From: Saturnia japonica
Taxonomy: Eukaryota > Arthropoda > Insecta > Lepidoptera > Saturniidae
Assembly: GCA_033032175.1 (NCBI GenBank)
Contig: CM065320.1
Location: 10,106,001 to 10,170,000, forward strand
DNA length: 64,000 bases
Direction: 5' to 3'
This document shows, piece after piece, positions 44,840-58,600 of this stretch. Position 1 is the stretch's first letter. Each line of letters opens with the position of its first letter. Both the position numbers and the translations under genes were made by a program. A model generated the notes under the pieces. It searched no databases, had not been told where the DNA came from, and saw nothing but the letters and a program-made list of their open reading frames with translations.

Positions 44840-45055
44840 TACTTTTAACATCAGCTATCTGCCAGTGAATATCTTGTCAAAATTGGTACAACCATTTCGG
44901 GTATTACAAGGAAAAACAGTAAGACGGTCAACAGACAATTTTTTTTTAAATTGTGTTTTTTATAAATAATTATCATACATACTTACATATGTATTTAGTA
45001 AAAAGCTGTTATTTTGACATAGCAAACAGAAACTTCTATTTATTTATTTCTATAG
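44840..45055 (-). mobile_element. Helitron-like fragment
   Basis: AACATCAGCTATCTGCCAGT, TTGTCAAAATTGGT.CAACC and ATTTAGTAAAAAGCTGTTAT are colinear with 10680-10860. Confidence 0.6.
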
Positions 45056-45084
45056 ATAAAAGAGTAAGTCGATAGCTTATTTAT

Positions 45085-45470
45085 TTATGGAAAAGAAAAT
45101 CCAAAATTGTAACAAGTTTAAAAATGCTCTGCATTACATAAAAAATATTAATGTATCAAATATAATTATTTTATTTGACTCAAAAAGTGCATTAGAGCAT
45201 CTGGGTGTCAAAACGCCTCCTCCAGTCATGGAATGCCAGAAGCTTATGAATAACTAAAATTATTATATGATTTAGAGTTTCACAATGATCTGGTCTGGTT
45301 ACATACCCCATAACAAGTTCCTCTTTATTATAGGAAAAAAACATCTCCACTGTGTGATATCTGTCAGTCCACTGTTGATATTTATCATTTGTTGTGGGAA
45401 TGTGTCCAGACCGAGGAATTGTGTCAAAAAATGCTAAAGGAAGTCCTGGAGAAACATAGGAGAAGTTAAT
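45085..45470 (+). mobile_element. LINE RNase H and zinc-knuckle remnant
   Basis: Translation pieces FKNALHYIKNINVS and IILFDSKSALEHL (RNase H), then after shifts FHNDLVWLHTP and SPLCDICQSTVDIYHLLWEC, a C..C....H....C knuckle at the C-terminus of R1/I-type LINEs. Different from the LINE at 16440. Dead. Confidence 0.65.
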
Positions 45471-46325
45471 ATTTAGGCAAAGGAGTGGAATTCACTCCTG
45501 TGATCTGTTTTCCCATCCACCTATAACTTGGGAATCTTCAAGTGAAGAGTGAATAGGCATTTAATAGGTAAATGTGATACATACATTGTTGGCCTCTTCA
45601 TTACTTTCCATCAGTTAAGATTGAGGCAAAGCAAATACCTTTATTGCATTTAAAAAAAATGTCTAATGGGGCCAGGATAATTTATAAAAATTTGTCTCAT
45701 TAAAATAAAAGATTTCTTTACATTTGGACTCATTGATTAGATTTCATATTTGTGATATCTAAGCTTATGTTACTTCTGAAACCGGAAATTATCATCTTCC
45801 AAAAACCCAATCAAAATCAATTAATCAGATTTGCCTGATGCCCTATTTACCTTATTGTGAGCAGATTAACACTAGGCATTCTATTTAAAGACTATTGGAG
45901 TTGATAATAATTTATATAGGTAATTTTAGGTGGTTAAGACTTACCTACTTGAGCGATTCTATCCCTGCATATGACTGACTTTTGTGAGATGAGCATAATT
46001 GTCAGTTGTGTCTGGGTGTTAAATATCTATATAGTATGTATGTTTATACCCCATTTAGTTACCACAATACAAGCTTAGCTTAGTTTGGAATTAAATGGCC
46101 TTGTGTGAAATTGAGTCCCTACACTTAAAAAACAATTAAAAAAATATGTTTACTTCGTAATATTCAGACTTAGGGTTGAACAGATTTATTAGTACAATAG
46201 ATTAGCAATGAAACTATATGTGTTACAAATAAAACATGAAATATAAATTTAAAACTCAGGCATTGATTAGATTACCATTATTTTTACTTTTCATTCCATG
46301 ACATACTTTTATTATTGTTATTCAG
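45471..46325. other. Upstream of the first visible cyclase exon; no gene recognised
   Basis: AT-rich. It ends with a pyrimidine-rich acceptor (CTTTTATTATTGTTATTCAG, 46306-46325), so this is probably an intron behind a 5' non-coding exon of the cyclase gene. Confidence 0.4.
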
Positions 46326-46687
46326 AATCAATATAAGGATAGCATGAAGTTTTGATTTTGTGGTAATGGGTTGTATGATGAAGCATATGATGAGGACACA
46401 ATGAGTGCACCAAGTGGATGTGTTAGTTGCCGCGATGGGTCACAACAATTTGATACCAAGCATGACCCTGATTGCTCTGAAGGGGAAGATGCTCAGATCC
46501 GACTGGCGCCACATGTACAAGCTTATTTGGCCCGGAATAATTCAACAACTAATTGTTGTGGACTTACAATACCTATCGCTTTTGAGAGAGCAGCTGCAGG
46601 CACGTGGTGGAATCCTAGATTTGATTCAGAAATACTTGAAGGCCAATATAGAAGTAGTTCCTTTAGACAAATAAGGTTAAGGTTTAG
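46326..46687 (+). CDS. Ac13E: Ac13E exon with start codon
   Basis: The exon probably begins after ttattcag| at 46325. The first in-frame ATG after an upstream stop (46353) is 46401: MSAPSGCVSC. The coding part is 287 nt and leaves in phase 2 (TTTAG|gtaagt). It ends with PRFDSEILEGQYRSSSFRQI, then RLRFR across the junction, matching AC9 N-termini. Two short upstream frames precede the ATG. Confidence 0.88.
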
Positions 46688-49600
46688 GTAAGTTTATATT
46701 TGGACTATTTATCCCAGTGACCTAATCTTCTAAAGCATAACTGCTATTGTCAAGGACCTGGGTTCGATTCCTAGGTTGAGTGTAGTGTTATTGGGGTTTT
46801 CTATGATAATCTCAGTAGCAGCTCAGAGTTTGGCTTTGTGCTTGATTAATGACAGTAGGCTAATCCCCTATTACATGGACCTAAAAACAAACCCATAAGT
46901 AATGTAATGTGTATTTTTGCATGTGTATTATTTCAACTAAATTAAATAATAGGTGCTTACATATGAAATTCGCGTTTTATATAGAAAAAATAAAATGAAG
47001 AATATATTATTAAATTATACATTTAATCATTCGAAGTATGTACCATTATTATCTATGGACTTTCGCAAATTTATAGGTATTTCAATGATTCCATTGCTGA
47101 AAAAATTGTGGGAGCGAGAATCAATAAAATCTTTAAAGGCGGTTTGGACAGCTTCATCGGAATTGAATTTTTTTCCTTGCAAGAAATTGTCCACATTTCG
47201 AAAAAAGTGATAATCTTTTGGAGCAAGGTCCGAGGAGTATAGTGGGTGTTGGAGACATTTCGACCGCAGTTCCTGTAATTTAGCGAACGCCTGTCGTGAA
47301 GTATGGGGTCTAGCGTTTTTTTGAAGAAGCAGTGGGCTAGAGAGATTGAGCAGTCTCCGTTGTTTATCGGAAAGTTTTCCATTATAATATGCGATTGTTG
47401 ACAATACAGATGCCGTTTTCGTCTGGCCAGATCTTAGGAAGCCGTAGTGTATAACACCAGCACTGATCCGCCAAATACTCACCAGTACCTTTTTCTGATC
47501 AACTTTCGCTTGGGACGCGATTTGGCCGGTTCTCCTGGAATCAACCACTGTGATGAGCGTTTACGATTGTCGTAAAGGATTTATTTTTCATCACAAGAAA
47601 CAATACGATTCAAAATTCCCTCGTTATTGTGTCAGTGGAGTAATGTAACGCAGCACTCAATGCGTGTTTGATGGTGTGGTTCAGTCAATTCATACGGCAC
47701 CCATTTCAAGCTTCGAGTTTTTTCATTTTTGCAGTTTGTTTTAAGTGAATTAAAATTGTTTTATCACTCACAACGAAGCCTGCCGCGAACTCTGACGGGG
47801 TTTGCGATGGAACCGCTTGCACGATCACCTTTATTTCTTCATTATCACCTAGGGACTCCGGCCGTTCACAGGGTTTGTTTCGTAATTCAAAATTTACAGA
47901 ACGAAAACGGTGGAATCAAAAACGTACCGTGCTTTGTTTTACAGTAGCTTCGAAATACAGACCATTAATCCTTCGAGCTGTTTCTGCAGCGCTGATGCCA
48001 CGGTAGAATTCGTATTCGTAAATAACGCGATATTTTCAGTTTTCCATTGTGTGAAAAGAACGATGTCAAAGAAAAATCAAATGTTGCGAAAACAAATGAA
48101 TCTCTAAATTTGAAACACAAATACACAAGCCTAAATTTTAATTTGGAATTCCTTATCAAACGCCATAATATATTTGAGATCAAAGTGGCCAGTTCAAAAA
48201 AACGCCAATTTCATATGTAATACATGAGAAAATTGCTTGGTAACTGTTATTATCTAAATATAAATTTATATTACTATTTTTTTCTTTCAGATTTGCACTT
48301 TTATACATTTTGATATTTTCCATATCATGGTTTGTCTACTTTGTGGTCCTTGGTATGAATGGCGTAACTGTAAAATGGCCGTTTTTAAGTTCTCTGTTTG
48401 CTGGAGTCCTTTTGATAACCTGTGTCATGCTCTTTGTGACGTTTACAAATATTTATAAAATATACACTTTCAAGCTATCCTTGGTCATGGCACTCGCCCT
48501 GTGTACCCTCAGCCTATCATTGGTGACATTGACGACGCATCTAGAGACTGATCAGTCTCAGGCTGCAGACATAAGTCAGTCTGGACATTTTACCATGTGC
48601 ATCGAAATTCTACTGATTGTGTACACTTTAACACCATTGCCATTATTTGCCTGTGTTATTATTGGAATTTTATATTCTATAGTGTTCGAGATTTTAAACA
48701 TTGTTTTGCATCTATCAGAACAAGAATGGCAGTGCCCCGGTATGTTTGTTCGAATATTGCTTCAGCTTTGTGTGCACATAATAGGTGTACATATATACTT
48801 AATGACATTTGTAAGAATGCGTGGAACATTTATGAAAGTAGGTCAGAGCTTACTCGTGAGACAACAGCTTGAAATGGAGAAGCAGTTGAAAGAGAAAATG
48901 ATTCATTCTGTAATGCCGCCAAAACTTGCCAGTTGGTTAATGGAAGAGCAAGTGCTTGAACCGGTAACAACTCTTAAAGCGCAATATCCGATATCTGCAA
49001 GAACTTCTAATCCAGGCGCCTCAGATATTAAGTCTTTGTTTAGACCTTTTAATATGAGTTGTATGGATAATGTCAGTATTCTATTTGCTGATATAGTTGG
49101 TTTTACAAGAATGTCGAGTAATAAAGGTGCTGAAGATTTAGTCAATATATTAAATGACCTTTTTGAAAAATTTGACGAGTTATGTCAAAATCACGGATGT
49201 GAGAAGATATCAACATTAGGTGATTGTTACTATTGCGTATCCGGGTGCCCTGAGCCCAGGCCTGATCACGCCACATGTTGTGTCGAAATGGGATTGGGTG
49301 AGTTATTTAGCTTGTATCAGTCCATCTATCACTTTACGTAATATTTTAGCTCAGCCCATTCATGCGATGTTAATTACAGGCATGATAGATGCAATACAAG
49401 ATTTTGACAGAGAGCGGGGTGAAGGCATTAACATGAGAGTGGGAGTTCACACTGGAACTGTTTTGTGTGGTATAGTTGGCACGCGTAGATTTAAATTCGA
49501 CGTTTGGAGTAACGATGTTACGTTTGCTAATAAAATGGAGTCTACTGGTAAACCTGGCCGCGTCCACATATCAGAGGAGACTAGTCGTTTTCTTGGTGGC

Positions 49601-52600
49601 TCATATGTCTTAGAAGAAGGTGAAGAAGTATTTGGTAAGCGTTTTCTAAAAAGATATATTTTAATTTTGATTAACTTGATAAATTTCATTGGTTTTTTAT
49701 TCCACAGGTCATAAAACATATTTTATTGAAGGCCGTCATCTTTATTCTCCCTATTATCGTGAACAATGTTTAACTCCCTCTAATCCTGTGAACTTACGTC
49801 TTATTATATCTCCCGCAGCGTCTCCTCAGTCTATCCTATCCTTCAATCATTCACCGAAACCACAAACCCAAAGAGAACAAGGCAAGCTCAGCTCATGTAA
49901 ACCAGATTCGAACAATTTTCTTTCTCCAAACTCATTCCCTTATCGGAATAAAGCTAGCTCTCTTCCAAGCATATTGGATTCGGATGTAGAGTTAGATGAG
50001 CAGAGAGAGAAAGGTTTTACAGAAACGGACAGTTCTTCAAAAAGCCCGACTTCTGTTGGTAAGTATTCACGTCATTTATTTTGCAACATGGTAATAGGGA
50101 ATATGCATAAAATTAAAATAATTTTTTTACAACCTATAACGCTACTGAATCACGAAAATATCAATAATTCTCAATTTAATTCAATATTCATTGAGAAATC
50201 AATAAATAAAAAGTATAAAAATTTTGCGGGAATTTGAAAATAGTTAAACGCAATGCCATTAATTGACCGTGATTGTGACGTGAAAATATATAATAACAAG
50301 TGAGTAGTTCATACTTCATCATAGTTGTTGGGTGCTTTTTGACGGTGTAACAACAAAATAGATTGTAATGGCTTTAGAACGATTTAAATACTGACGTCGA
50401 AGTGATCTTCACAAATAAATAAAGTTGTTGGAGAAATCATGTTTCTTTTCATAATTTTACACCACTTTTTTCTTATGTCTTCACCTCTCAGAACAAGCAA
50501 ACTCACTTTATTGCTTGCAATCCGTGTAGTATTTTTGCATATAAGCACAATACATTACTTATAACTTATCTTGGTTTTTTGTTGTGTTCCATGACATTAT
50601 GTAATTATGTTATAGGCAATGTATAAAATGCCAAATGAAATACCGGCAAAGTATGAAATAGATCTCCGATTTGCTTCGAATATCACCTGAGATATTTTGG
50701 CGGGATCTCAAAGTGTCATGTGATTGAGAAACATACATTTATAGGTGTAATGTTGTGGCAACAATCTCACCTAATATTAAGTGACGATGATGTCCAAGAT
50801 GGCAGCACGCTAAGCTTAATGGAAAACTGGCTCTCAAGTGAAGCTTCCAGAACACACCTATTGGTGCTTGGTGACAGATTTTTAACTTGAGGGTGGTAGC
50901 TAGCCAGAAGGGCATTATAAAAAGCCCTAACAGCATGCTATGGTTTCATCACGATATTACTTTCACCGAAAGCTCATGCTCATTGCAGGGATTCGAACTC
51001 GGTCGATCGACGTGGAGTCCGTACACGTTACCGACTGAGCCATCATTTGTACTAGTACTTGTTCGCAGGTCCAACCCAACCTAACCGAGCATCGTCTGTA
51101 TTTTGTAACGTAAGAACAATAAGGTTAATAATATAATAAGAATGTGTAGATCTTACTAATATAATAAATGTGAAAGTGTGTATGTTTGGATGTTTGTTAC
51201 TCAATCACGCAAAAATGGCTGAACAGATCTCAATGAAATTTGGCACATTATCTATGACCTGAACTAACATAAGGGGTACTTTTTATCCCAGTAAAAGTCA
51301 TAGCTTAACCAGTGTTATACTACAAATATAATAAATGGAAAGTTACTAATTCACGCAATAACAGCTGAACGGATTTAAATGAAATTTGGCACACAGATAG
51401 TGATATCCAATAATACGCAGACGAAGTCGCGGGTACCAGCTAGTATGTTATAAATAACGTGCATACCTCAATACAACAGTTCGCATAAGTCTGATTGTCA
51501 CACTCGTAAGCCAATTCGACGACGAATATAGTTGTGGAAATCAGGACTTGCATTAACAGTGTATATTCTATCTCATTCCCTCGTAGGCTAAATCCTATAA
51601 ATGTATATGTTTCTCTCAATCACAATCTTATTCCCGAGTGATATTCGAAACGAATCCGAGATGTATTTCATAGTTTAACTAAATATCATTTGGCATTCTA
51701 AAGAATGCCCTAAACAAAGTAGTATGTAATAATTATCTTTATTTCATACGTTGCCTATAACAAATAATAGAAAATAAGATGTAAAATATAAAAATATCAC
51801 AATATTCGTAGCAATGTTCACTTGTGTTGTTGGTGCTATATAATATGACGTCACGATAGCGCGCCAAAATGACGGGTGTTTAAATTGCCCAAATTCGATT
51901 GACATTTTAAACTTTTTCTAAAAACTAAAATAGAAGTTTTTTTAGCGTCATATTTTTTACGATTATGTAACGATATAAGGCGTCGATTAAAAAAAAATTC
52001 ATGCATATACCCTATTATATACAATAGTCTACTTCATTTGGTTATTGACTACTACAATATGATTTATGAATTCTACGAAGACACGAGGACATTTTATGAT
52101 TTGTGGGTATGATTTTACCTATCATCAAGTAAATGCATGTTCAATGACCTAATTAATAAGACTTGTCCCTGAAATAATAGGCATGTCACCAGTGTTTGAA
52201 TCACCAAACAATATCAAAACGGTTACCTAAAACTTTTTAAATATTATTAGTATCTGACACTTGTCGGCCGCTGCTGCGGTCGTCTCCCATTGGTTCTTAT
52301 CACAAGTCAAACCTAACCTAACATAACCTAGCCACATCTTCCTTTAATTGATTTAATCAAATCTCCGTTTTTATCATATCCCATTGGAGGCAGTTTTTAT
52401 TTATATTATGGCAAAAATATTTGATGGGAATAGAAATTATAGTTAGGGTTATTTATTGGTGACGAATATTAAATTAGGTGACAGAAAAATATAGTTACCT
52501 TTCTTATACAAGCAACGTGGACGTTCGACCTCCTGACCTCTCAAGTATACTCTCTTTCGTAGACTGAAACGTGAGATTACAATGTTACGTGATTTTTTAA

Positions 52601-55600
52601 ATTGAAAAGTTAAAGTAAAAACATCATACCAAAATAATATGTTAATTTGACGTTTATCAAATTTTTACATCATTCGGTTATCACGGCGACGATTCGTAGG
52701 TATTGTTTTTAGTATCCGTTCATCTGATTTACGTGGAATTGTTTTATTTTTAAATGACTTATAAACTCCTACGAGCTTGTTCACATGCTTATAAATCATG
52801 AGAGAAGGATCATCTATTTGGTTTGGGATTGGTGTTATTATTTGGTATTGGTTTGGTATTACTTCATTATGTTGGTTTTGTACCTAGTAACATTTAATTA
52901 CTTACTTATTTATGAACTAGTGGCCCGCCCCAGCTTCACACGGGTACAACTAGCAAAATAGTGTATTTTATGTTTAAAAAAAGCCTGATTTAGAGTTTAA
53001 CGCCTTAATATTGATAGATGATAACTGCCTCTAGTCTAGTGGTTCTAAATGCGACTGCTATGTTCGAGGTCCTAGGTTGGATTCCCAAATCGAGCAAAGT
53101 GTTTATTGGGGTTTTTATGAAATTATCAGTAGAAGCTCGGAGTTTGGCTTTGTGCCCGATTAATGGCAGTAGGTTCATGCTCTATTACATGGGACCTAAA
53201 AACATACCCGGCGAACTGTGAGTGTACATTAGTAAATCTATGCCTAATCCCTCGGGGATACATGCGTGATGGTGTGTTATGTAACTTCATATTTAAGAAT
53301 AGTGTGCTTAGCTTGCGACGCGAAATTCATCATAGGTTGGAGTGCCTTTCATCCGACGGCGACCTGTTTTGCTGATAGGGATTTCTTAGATCACGCGTAA
53401 TTTTGAATTCGTGACTTTTTCTACGCTATTCATTTAAATGCCCAAATTTAACTAACAAACTTATCTGGATAAAGATTAATACTGAATTAGATTGATAGAC
53501 ATATGCCATCGCGGACTTTTATGTAGGTTTTTTGAAGAACTACAATTCTTTAGAACACTATTTTGGTGTATCTCATAAGGTTTAGCCAGCGTAAACCACG
53601 TAAATAATTTTTTGACGACTTGAACATAATTAATTGCGTAAAAGATCTAAGAGTACATTGGGACAGACAGCGGAAAGCGACTTTACTTTATACTATTTAT
53701 AGATAGATGAAAATTAGAATAGTTATTTATAAGTGAAAAATACTTCAGTAAAGAAGGGTATCCGTGTACAGGTCTTATTTTTTAAATATATTGCGATCGC
53801 CATATTTCATAACGCGATCCTACAGTTTGGGAAGTGAAGCATTACAGAATAATGGTACTAAAAATACTGTTTTGAAGTAACGGCCTTACACTTTGTTTTG
53901 TCTAAAATTGTTATATTTTGACGATGAAATGATGTGAAACATTTTTTTTAACATGACGATGTACAGACGTTATTAAAAATACCTGTAATGAAATATCCGC
54001 GCCTCTTCTCCCGTTATTCCAAACGAGTAATCAAATTGATCTAAATCTACTAGTAACGAGAATACGTAAAGTTAATAAAAGGTTTGCCAATAATTATCTA
54101 CTTATGAGAAAGTAATTTTTTAAAATTATTATTACGTGTAAATGTTTTTTATACACGACCTTTTAATTCCAATCTAAGCAAATTTTGCAATAAAGGCGTT
54201 AACACACCTTCGGCACGAAACAATAGCAGCGAAACCATTGTAGTTACGCCATGACTTGTCTTTTGTACGACATACAAAACAGAAGCGAAACTACCTATTC
54301 AACGCAGAGGTTTTTAACTATGATTATATCTCTTTCGCATAGAAATTCGGTGATATCGGTGTAACGCCGGTCACATCTCCGCGTTCGGTTCGTCTTCTTG
54401 TTATGGTTTCACGTCTATTTCGCAAAAAATCTGTCACACTAGACAGTTTTTGGTAGCGAAAAAAGCAATAATTCGTTAAAATGGGTAATTTGTTTAAAAA
54501 TAATTACACTGAAAAACTCATCGAAGAGGAAAAAAGGAATGTAGGATATATCGTTGAGTGGATTGAAAAGACAGATATGTTAACACACCTTCGGCACGAA
54601 ACAATAGCAGCGAAACCATTGTAGTTACGCCATGACTTGTCTTTTGTACGACATATAAAACAGAAGCGAAACTACCTGTTCAACGCAGAGGTTTTTAACT
54701 ATGATTATATCTCTTTCGCATAGAAATTCGGTGATATCGGTGTAACGCCGGTCACATCTCCGCGTTCGGTTCGTCTTCTTGTGATGGTTTCACGTCTATT
54801 TCGCAAAAAATCTGTCACACTAGACAGTTTTTGGTAGCGAAAAAAGCAATAATTCGTTAAAATGGGTAATTTGTTTAAAAATAATTACACTGAAAAACTC
54901 ATCGAAGAGGAAAAAAGGAATGTAGGATATATCGTTGAGTGGATTGAAAAGACAGATTTTTTTTTTTTTTCTTCTCTTTTTTCCGCAGCATAGGTACATA
55001 TATAAAGTGCAGCAATATATTCCACTACAACAATTTGAAAGCAACCCTTAAAATTAACTAACAATTGTTGGTCGCAACATTGGCCGCCAAGAACCGCTTA
55101 GCCGTCGCCGCGATTTGGCCGCATATGCGTAGGTGGCGTATAGGTAATATGTACGGGTGATAGCTAGCTAGATTGGCATTAGAAAATACCCTTCCACCAT
55201 GCTATGTTGGAACTCTGGCACACTGTAGGATTCGAACCTGTGAATCTATATAGGTCGATCACGACGTAACATCCGTGAAAGCTATTACTGTCATCTCTTA
55301 CTTTAAAAAAGTACTACAATGAAATGAATAATATTAGGTCCTTACATATGAAATTAGCGTTTTGTCGTACTGACCACTTTGATCTGAAATATCTCCTCCG
55401 TGGTTAAGAATTCCGAATTCAAATTTATTAATTCATTTAGCTGGTACATTTCAGTTTTGAAAACAGTCATTTGATTTTTCCTCATTATTTTTTTCTTTGG
55501 CGTCGCTTATTACCGCACAATGGAAAACATGAAATATCGGTATATTTACGAGTACGAGTTCTACCGTGGCACCAGTGCTGCAGAAACAGCTCGAAGGATT

Positions 55601-58600
55601 ATTGATGTGTACGGCGCTGGTGTCGCAAAAGAAAGCATGGTACGTTTTTAGTTTCAACGTTTTCGTTCTCGAAATTTCGACCTTCAGAATCCCCCGTGGA
55701 CAGCCGGAGACCAAAGTGGAAAAAAGGCTATCGTGGAAGCGGATCCATCACAAAGCACTTCAGAGATAGCTGCAGGCTTCGGGGTAAGTGATAAAACTGT
55801 ATTAATCCACTTGAAGCAAATCAAGCAAAAAAACTTGAACGATGGGTACCTTATTAATTGAGGGAATCGAACTTGCAAACACGCGTCGACTGCTGTGTTA
55901 CTTTACTCAACCGACAAAATAATGAAGGGATTTGGAAGGAAAGTGGATACTGTACTATAATCGGAAGCGCTCGTCGCGATGGCTGAATCCTGGAGACCCA
56001 GCCAAATCCTGCCCTAAACGAAAATTGACTCAGAAAAGGTTACTTGTGAGTGCTTGGTGGACTAGCGCCGGTGTCGTTCACTAGAGCTCTTTAAAATCTG
56101 GCCAAACAATTACGGCAGATATCTATTGTCAGCAAGTGCAAACCATAAAGGAAGAGCTAGCTTCTAAACAACCAAGATTTATGCTTTCTTACCAAAAGCA
56201 TAAATATGTATATCCCTAATTTGAGACATGACGGGTTCTTCATACAAACTTTCACCCAAGTTTTATTTTTACAGTATGTGGAATAACACAATGAAATAAT
56301 TCACTTGTAGCAAAACTGTATAATCCAGATAATTTACAATAGGCTTAGGATATATAAACTCCCCGAGCCGCGATTGACAGCGCACGTCATATTTCTATCA
56401 TCAAATAAAACAGTAATTATGCCGGTACTTACTGCGTAGTTAAACAGTTTAAAAACACTTCAGCCAATCTTAAAAAGAATACTGGAATATCATTTAATAG
56501 TTAATTATTAGAAATACAATACATTTCTTATTAAATATAACAATGTCAATAAATCAACACACCAGATTGACAATCAACAAACGGGTTGGTATGGCAACCG
56601 ATGTCGTTTCACCATTATCGCGCATGCGCATTTGGTGTTCTCATATTTTGCTCATAGAAACTTTCATCCCCTATTTTCTACCCTTAAAGTTTTATTTTTG
56701 CTACAAAAAGTACCCTATGTCCTTTCCCAAGGTCCAATCTATCTCTATACCAAATTTCATTAAAATAGTTTCAGCGGTTTAGGCGTGAAAACGTAACAGA
56801 CAGACAGAGTTACTTTCGTATTTCTAATATTAGTATTTATGGATTATATTTATTTTGGAGGAGAGGGGTCAATGACCCCGTATTACTCTCTTTTAGTTCC
56901 GCGCCCTGTAGCTTTGTAAAAACTGTGAAGGTTAATACATATATAGCTAATGTCATACGAAAAAGAAAAGAAAATCTCAGTCGCTATTAATGCATATATA
57001 AAATAATAATAATACTAAATATTAATTTTATTAGTGTGAATATGTAAGTTTGAGAAACTAGTGGGATAAATAATAACCAAAAACATATTACTAATTTATA
57101 CACTCAGTTTATAAATCACCAGAAGTAGTTGACGCATCTTCGTACCTCTCAATATCTATACAATGAATAAAATTGAAGTGTCTGTTCGTAATGTCAAAAT
57201 AACATTTTTTTACTAAATGCATATTATGAAAGTATTAGGTCGGGGAAAAAGTGTTTTCACATAACGTAGGTATAAACTTGTTATAAAATTTCTTTGGCTG
57301 TACCAATTTGTGTGCCACACGAACTCACTGAAAGAAACCTAATAAACCGTGTACTCATTTGCGATTCATTATTGAGACGTAATGAAACCGAGTCGTTTTT
57401 GAAGAGATTGATAACTGGCGATGAAAAGTGGATACGTGCGACAAGAACGTGCGAAAAAATCTCGTGGTCCAAGGTCGGCCAGGCTTTACAAACTGTGGCT
57501 AAACATGGGCTAACTCGAAATAAGGTGATGCTGTGTGTATGGTGGGACTGGAAGGGCATTGTTCATTATGAGCTTTTACCGCCCGGCAAAAACATCGATT
57601 CGGATCTCTACTGCCAACAACTGATGAGATTAAAGGAAGCAGTTGAGAGAAAGCGGCTGGAATTGATCAAAAGGAAGGGTAATCCTAGACCACACACATC
57701 TTTAGCCTCTCTGTAACAATTAAGAGAGTTTGGCTGGGAGGTGTTAGTGCATCCACTATATAACCCTGACCTTGCACCTTCAGATTTTCACCTGTTTCGG
57801 TCTCTTCAAAATTCTTTGGTTTCTGTAAGGTCAACATCAAGAGAGGACTGCCAAAACTATTTCTTATGTTTTTTTAATCAAAAGTCCCAAAGTTTCTACA
57901 GCAACGAGATCATGTCTCTACCTACAAAATGACAGAAAGGCATCGAATAAAACGGCACATATATACTGTAAATAAACTTTGAAAAAAATGTCTTGAGTTT
58001 TCATATAAAAATGCGAAGAATTTTTTTCCCCGACCTATTTTAATCTCCGAAACGCTTGGACCAATTTTGATGGGACTTTCACTGATAGATAGCTGATGAT
58101 ATAGGGAGTAATTTAGGCTACTTTTATTTTAGAAAAATAATTAGGGTTCCGCACAAATAAAAAAAACTGGTCATGGTGAATCAATTCGGGCACTTAAATG
58201 GCTTATGCTGAGTAAACCATAAGAGATATAGCAAATTAATGTACTATATAATTATAGGTATTAAAAAGACCTACAAAAAAGTCCGGGAGAGTATATATCT
58301 ATCTTCTAAGGAACATTAACAATAAGCAATTTTGTCTTTAAAATAGCCGGGAGCGGGAGATCAGATTCGCGCGGGCATTCTACAGTCCACGTGAGCGAAG
58401 CCACGGGCACAGCTAGTTCCTAAATAAAAGCTTTTTCCTTTTATTGCTGTCAATTGTGAATTGTTTATATCATAATTCCCATTTAGATGCATAACGTAGT
58501 ACATATATTTATAATACTTCTTATTCATTAATTTCAGTAGGTATGGAAATAACCTAAAAGTAGGCACATCATGATAACTTAATTGAATATAGGTACCTAC

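Noticed and set aside
48903..49719. Several open frames antisense to the cyclase exons
   Set aside because: Shadows of strongly constrained coding sequence on the plus strand, with no independent features.
50975..51060. Possible tRNA gene (box A and B sequences on the minus strand; also 3187-3292 and 46740-46760)
   Set aside because: No acceptor stem or cloverleaf can be formed, and the same sequence recurs with conserved flanks: tRNA-derived SINEs.
52300..52340. CCTAACCTAACATAACCTA as an insect telomere (TTAGG)n remnant
   Set aside because: Only three imperfect units. Such short runs are common by chance in this composition.
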